A stretch of DNA of 16,477 nucleotides from Candidatus Saccharibacteria bacterium UBA5150 (lineage in GTDB: Bacteria; Patescibacteriota; Saccharimonadia; Saccharimonadales; UBA4665). The translations under genes and the position numbers were made by a program. How positions within the stretch are numbered: position 1 is the first letter of the stretch; each line of letters starts with the position of its first letter. The notes beneath the pieces are model-generated. The model was not told the origin of the DNA, did not search any database, and saw nothing but the letters and a program-made list of their open reading frames with translations. Positions 13,082 through 16,477 of this stretch are shown one piece after another. The stretch is from NCBI GenBank assembly GCA_002413795.1, contig DHXS01000014.1, positions 416 through 16,892 on the forward strand, written 5' to 3'.

Positions 13082-13090
13082 ATTATAGCA
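13082..13090 (-). promoter_or_regulatory. Extended -10 promoter (TGCTATAAT) 7 nt before the ftsE start
   Basis: TG-C-TATAAT on the minus strand lies in the 24-nt prfB-ftsE gap and ends 7 nt before the ATG. The last bases before the start, AGCTAATG, are identical to those at the S41 peptidase. A leaderless ftsE-ftsX-CHAP message is predicted. Confidence 0.55.
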
Positions 13091-13098
13091 TTGCAAAC

Positions 13099-14184
13099 TT
13101 AGCTGCTGAGGGAATATTCCAGGTAGGCGTTGATCAGGTTGTCGAGGTGGCCGTCGAGGACGGCGTCGGGGTCGGAGGTTTCGTATTTGGTGCGCAGATC
13201 TTTGACCTGTTTATAGGGGTGCAGGACGTAGCTGCGGATCTGGTTGCCCCACTCAGCCGACTGGTTGGGGCCTTTGAGTTCGCCGAGCTTTTCAGCGTGC
13301 TGTTCCATCTGTAATTGGGCCAGTCTTGATCTTATAATCGTCATGGCTGTTTCCTTATTCTGCAGTTGCGATCGCTCGTTCTGGATGGCCACCGTTATGC
13401 CGGTCGGAATGTGCGTCACCCGCACCGCCGAATCGGTGGTATTAACCGATTGACCGCCTTTGCCGCCGCTGCGGTAAACATCGATTTTTAGGTCTTTTTC
13501 ATCTATTGCCAGGTCGTCGGGCTTATCGATCTTGGGCATAACTTCCACCTTGGCAAAGCTGGTCTGCCGCAGGTTATCGGCATTGAACGGACTGAGGCGC
13601 ACCAGGCGGTGCACGCCGTGCTCCCCCTGTAATTTGCCGTAGGCAAAGGGTCCGTCTATCTCTATGGTGGCGCTCTTAAGGCCGGCTTCTTCGCCGGCGG
13701 ATTCGTCTACGGTAGTAACCTTGTAGGAGTTATTTTCCGCCCAGCGGACGTACATTCTGAATAACATTTGTGTCCAATCCTGCGCGTCGGTGCCGCCGGC
13801 CCCGGCCGACAGTGTCAATATGGCATTGTGATCATCGTAAAGCCCGTTGAACTTGAGATCTTCTTTTAAGCCATTAAAAGCCGCTTCGGCCTCTGTTAAT
13901 TGGTGCTTCAGCTCGGCTTGCATGGAGTCGTCTTTCAGGTTAATCAGCTCCATAACTTCTTTGACGCTGTGTTGCAGCTGTTGCCATGGTTGTACCCTGC
14001 TCTCTAAGCTGGAAATTTGCTTCATCGCCTCTTGGGCTTTGCTGGAATCGCCCCAAAAATCACTTTTCTGGCTAGCCTGATGTAGATCAACTAGTTGTGA
14101 ACTTAACTCATCAATCTTAAGCCGTTCTGCGGCTTCGCTGATTTGTTTATTTAGGTCAGCGGCCCGTTTTCCTTGCTCGTCCAT
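13099..14184 (-). CDS. prfB: Peptide chain release factor 2
   Basis: A 361-residue RF2. The stop-codon-reading tripeptide is Ser198-Pro-Phe200 (RLVRLSPFNA), specific for UAA and UGA. The catalytic loop GGQ is at 243-245 (SGGKGGQSVNTT), which triggers peptide release in the ribosome. Other family segments are AGAGGTDAQDW (127-137), GEHGVHRLVR (187-196), HIPTGI (258-263) and WGNQIRSYVLHPY (312-324). The reading frame is continuous from ATG 14184, so the in-frame TGA and +1 frameshift that autoregulate many bacterial prfB genes are absent. AAGGA in the end of the M16 gene is the likely ribosome site, and the start is 1 nt beyond that gene's stop. Confidence 0.96.
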   Translation of the reverse strand: MDEQGKRAADLNKQISEAAERLKIDELSSQLVDLHQASQKSDFWGDSSKAQEAMKQISSLESRVQPWQQLQHSVKEVMELINLKDDSMQAELKHQLTEAEAAFNGLKEDLKFNGLYDDHNAILTLSAGAGGTDAQDWTQMLFRMYVRWAENNSYKVTTVDESAGEEAGLKSATIEIDGPFAYGKLQGEHGVHRLVRLSPFNADNLRQTSFAKVEVMPKIDKPDDLAIDEKDLKIDVYRSGGKGGQSVNTTDSAVRVTHIPTGITVAIQNERSQLQNKETAMTIIRSRLAQLQMEQHAEKLGELKGPNQSAEWGNQIRSYVLHPYKQVKDLRTKYETSDPDAVLDGHLDNLINAYLEYSLSS

Positions 14185-14185
14185 A

Positions 14186-15481
14186 TTAGTCCTTAACTTG
14201 CCAGAGCGGTATCAGCTGCTGCTGGAGTTCGTGGGCGAAGGTTTCGCCGCAGTTGCCCAGCACGCCGAAGCCCCACAGCCTGTCGGCGAACATGGCGTCG
14301 GCGATGTCGACTATCTGGGGTTTGGTAATGGCCTTGATGCGTTCCGGGATGCGGTAGTAATTGTCGATAACGCCGTCGAAGAAGTAACGGCCGGCGTAGC
14401 CGCTGGCCGTGCCGCCGACCGTCTGGCCGCTGCGCTGGAAGCGCCCCAGGGCGTATTGCTTGGTAATGCCTATTTCCTCTTCCGATACGTCGCCGGCCCG
14501 GACTTTATGGAGCTCATCGACGATGATTTTAAGCAGTGGTGCGGCGTTTTTGTCGGACACCTGGGCGCCGAACCACCAGTTGCTGGCCTGCCGGGTGTGG
14601 CTTAGGCCGGAGTTCATGCCGTAAACCAGACCCCGCTCGCGGGCGGTGCCCAGGATTTTGGAATAAAGCGTTTCGGTCATCATGGTGTTAACCAGGCTCA
14701 GCGAGTCGGTTTCGACCTCGCTCATACGGCGCTTCATAAAAGTGTCGATGTAGAAGTATAGGTTTTCGACGGTGTCGTTAGCCACGTAAACCGGCTGGCT
14801 AACGCGCTTGGGTTTTTCGGGCGGCAGGGCCAGCCGCTTGCCGTCGGTGGGCAGTTCGATGGCGTCCAATAGCAGGGTGAGAGCCTTGCGGCGGGCGGGT
14901 GTCAGATTGCCGGCAATCACGAAGCGCATGTTGGGAGCGAAGTGGGTCCGGGCGTAATGGTCGCGCACGTCGTCGACGGTGACGTTGGACATTAATTCCA
15001 GCCTTTCGACGTCGGTTTTGGCGATCAGCCCCAGGCGGCTGCGCATTTCCAGGCTGAGGCGGCGGAAATGGTTGTTACTGCGGGCGGCCATTTCTTCCTG
15101 GACGTTGCCAAATTCGGCCCGGAATTCCTCTTCCAGGAATAAGGGCTTGGTAATGGCTACCAATAGCAGGCCCAATACCCTGTCCCATTCAAAATCAGCA
15201 CATTCGGCTTCGTACGTAATGTCGTAGACACCGGTGGTGGCGTTGCTGTAGGCGCCGTTTTTCTCGAGTTCGGCCTGGAAGTCACGTGAGCGCGGGATCA
15301 GTTCGTTGGCGCCCAGCAGGACGTGCTCCATTAGGTGCGGCACTTCCCATTTTTGGGGGTCGACCAGGTATTCGCCGGCCCGGAAATTAATATCGAAGGT
15401 CATGACCGAGGCGTGCGGCACGTGGATCAGCAGGCCTTTGGCGCCATTCTTAAGTTTGATTTCGGATACCGTATGCCGCAT
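14186..15481 (-). CDS. M16-family zinc metallopeptidase (MPP-beta/PqqL-like)
   Basis: 431 residues forming two homologous halves, the usual single-chain M16B length. The N-terminal half holds the inverted zinc motif HLMEH (49-53, zinc ligands His49 and His53, catalytic Glu52) and the distal ligand Glu130, 76 residues after His53, in NVQEEMAAR. The C-terminal half carries RERGLVYGMNSGL, equivalent to the R..GL.Y substrate-binding motif of the inactive half. No signal peptide or membrane segment is visible, so it is predicted cytoplasmic. M16 enzymes degrade or trim peptides, including signal peptides in some systems. It lies between secA and prfB with gaps of 5 and 1 nt. AAGGA before the ATG (within the secA end) is the ribosome site. 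The substrate is unknown. Confidence 0.93.
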   Translation of the reverse strand: MRHTVSEIKLKNGAKGLLIHVPHASVMTFDINFRAGEYLVDPQKWEVPHLMEHVLLGANELIPRSRDFQAELEKNGAYSNATTGVYDITYEAECADFEWDRVLGLLLVAITKPLFLEEEFRAEFGNVQEEMAARSNNHFRRLSLEMRSRLGLIAKTDVERLELMSNVTVDDVRDHYARTHFAPNMRFVIAGNLTPARRKALTLLLDAIELPTDGKRLALPPEKPKRVSQPVYVANDTVENLYFYIDTFMKRRMSEVETDSLSLVNTMMTETLYSKILGTARERGLVYGMNSGLSHTRQASNWWFGAQVSDKNAAPLLKIIVDELHKVRAGDVSEEEIGITKQYALGRFQRSGQTVGGTASGYAGRYFFDGVIDNYYRIPERIKAITKPQIVDIADAMFADRLWGFGVLGNCGETFAHELQQQLIPLWQVKD

Positions 15482-15486
15482 AGAGG

Positions 15487-16477
15487 CTATTTTTTCCTTC
15501 GCTTGGCGGCGGTTTTACGCTTGCGCTCGGTTTTGCGGGCCTTCTTTTTGCTAGTGGCCTGCTTTTTCTGAGTCTGGGCGGTGGTCTTTTTATCGGTGAA
15601 GTCGCCGGCCTCGAACTCGGTTTCGGCGGTCAGGATTTGCGAGGCGTTATCGACCGAGCCGCGGGCCGCCAGAGTCAGATCGGTTTCGATGGCCCGGTCG
15701 AGCTCTTCCTGGCTGACCGGTTCGGCATGGAAGAGGTGCAGCAGCACGTCGTGGCGCAGGCTGGTCTGCATGTCCTCGAAAAGCATTTGGCCGCGGCGGC
15801 GGTACTCGACCAGCGGGTCCTGCTGGCCGACGCTCATCCAGTGAATGCCTTCGCGCAGGTGGTCCATGTTTTCGAGGTGCTGCATCCAGAGGTTATCCAG
15901 TACTTGAAGATAGATATCGCGCTCTACTTTGCGCATAATGTCATCGCCAAAGGCCGCTATGCGCGCGTCGTAAAGTTCGGCCGCCTCGGTCTTAAGAGTT
16001 TTTTCAAATTTGGTGGCGTCGCTGTCGAACAGCCGGTCGAGGGCCGGTTCGTCAAACGGGAAAACGTGGCGCACCATGTCTTCGAATTCATCGCTGGTGA
16101 CCAGCGGTGAAACGGCCAGGGCGTGGGCCTCGTCGTCGATTAAAATTTTGATGCGCTTGCTGATGTTGTCACTGCGCAGGATTTCGCGGCGCATGGCGTA
16201 GACGGCTTTGCGGTGGCGGTTCATGACGTCGTCGTACTGCACGACGGATTTACGCTGGTCAAAGTGGAAGCCTTCGACCTTCTTCTGGGCGCCTTCCAGA
16301 CTGCGGCTGATCATGCGGTTTTCGATTGGTGTTTCGTCGCTGACATTCAGTCTTTCCATAACGCTGGAGATACGGTCGCCGCCAAAAATGCGCATCAGGT
16401 CGTCTTCGGTGCTGACAAAGAATTGGGTAATGCCCGGGTCGCCCTGGCGGCCGGAACGGCCGCGCAGCTGGTTGTCG
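15487..16477 (-). CDS. secA: Preprotein translocase ATPase SecA, C-terminal part (5' end beyond the window)
   Basis: The last 330 codons or so of secA, open to the window edge. The frame enters with DNQLRGRSGRQGDPG, the helicase motif of nucleotide-binding domain 2, then FFVSTEDDLMRIFG. Next come the scaffold-domain segments ENRMISRSLEGAQKKVEG, RKSVVQYDDVMNRHRKAVY, and NLWMQHLENMDHLREGIHW followed by QQDPLVEY. SecA drives protein export through SecYEG by ATP hydrolysis. The tail after about the last 40 codons is a Lys/Arg-rich segment (KKKARKTERKRKTAAKRRKK) and lacks the CxCxSGxxxxxCH zinc-binding motif found in many SecA proteins, so it may bind acidic lipids instead (inference). The first part and the translocation start are outside the window. 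Confidence 0.96.
   Translation of the reverse strand, partial: DNQLRGRSGRQGDPGITQFFVSTEDDLMRIFGGDRISSVMERLNVSDETPIENRMISRSLEGAQKKVEGFHFDQRKSVVQYDDVMNRHRKAVYAMRREILRSDNISKRIKILIDDEAHALAVSPLVTSDEFEDMVRHVFPFDEPALDRLFDSDATKFEKTLKTEAAELYDARIAAFGDDIMRKVERDIYLQVLDNLWMQHLENMDHLREGIHWMSVGQQDPLVEYRRRGQMLFEDMQTSLRHDVLLHLFHAEPVSQEELDRAIETDLTLAARGSVDNASQILTAETEFEAGDFTDKKTTAQTQKKQATSKKKARKTERKRKTAAKRRKK

Noticed and set aside
1..16477. Mobile element, prophage, CRISPR array, tRNA or rRNA
   Set aside because: I found no transposase or integrase motifs, no terminal repeats with target duplications, no regularly spaced repeats, and no cloverleaf-like sequence in the short intergenic gaps.

Overview
The window looks like chromosomal housekeeping DNA from a Candidate Phyla Radiation (Patescibacteria) bacterium, most likely Saccharibacteria-like. 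That placement is inferred from protein character and gene order; no 16S or other lineage marker is present. Pointers are the tightly packed genes (gaps of 0-5 nt, many TGATG-type junctions), a short divergent L27, an archaeal-looking THUMP-type RNA methyltransferase, small stand-alone receivers and an FtsEX/PcsB-like module. The genetic code is standard: a complete release factor 2 gene is present and several genes end in TGA, which argues against the UGA-recoding lineages (Gracilibacteria, Absconditabacteria). I see no insertion sequence, phage gene, CRISPR array, tRNA or rRNA, and no gene-free stretch over 300 bases.

Layout, left to right. (1) 1-4903, minus strand: one compact unit transcribed leftward: UPF0104-type membrane protein, xseA, xseB, a membrane-anchored FAM173-like methyltransferase, a membrane-anchored protein of unknown function, a degenerate histidine kinase, a degenerate receiver, and the first 56 codons of recO at the edge. 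(2) 4904-5058: a divergent intergenic region with nested inverted repeats and promoter-like boxes. (3) 5059-6572, plus strand: THUMP/Trm11-like methyltransferase and rpmA (L27). (4) 6573-16477, minus strand, transcribed leftward: secA (3' part), M16 peptidase, prfB, ftsE, ftsX, a PcsB-like CHAP hydrolase, a ribbon-helix-helix regulator, an S41 (CtpA-type) peptidase, pyrG, and a canonical stand-alone receiver that meets rpmA stop-to-stop.

How the genes fit together. The right half is mainly envelope work: SecA exports proteins, FtsE/FtsX and the secreted coiled-coil CHAP protein form a predicted division hydrolase system, and the S41 protease may process envelope proteins. The left half joins DNA repair (exonuclease VII, RecO) to membrane proteins and a two-component-like pair in which both phosphorylation residues appear to be replaced by glutamate.

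Most interesting signals: the degenerate kinase/receiver pair; TATAAT-type boxes, two with an extended -10 TGn, placed 7-8 nt before several start codons, suggesting leaderless mRNAs; an ATGCATAA/TTATGCAT operator-like array at the ribbon-helix-helix gene; and the nested inverted repeats between the two divergent operons.
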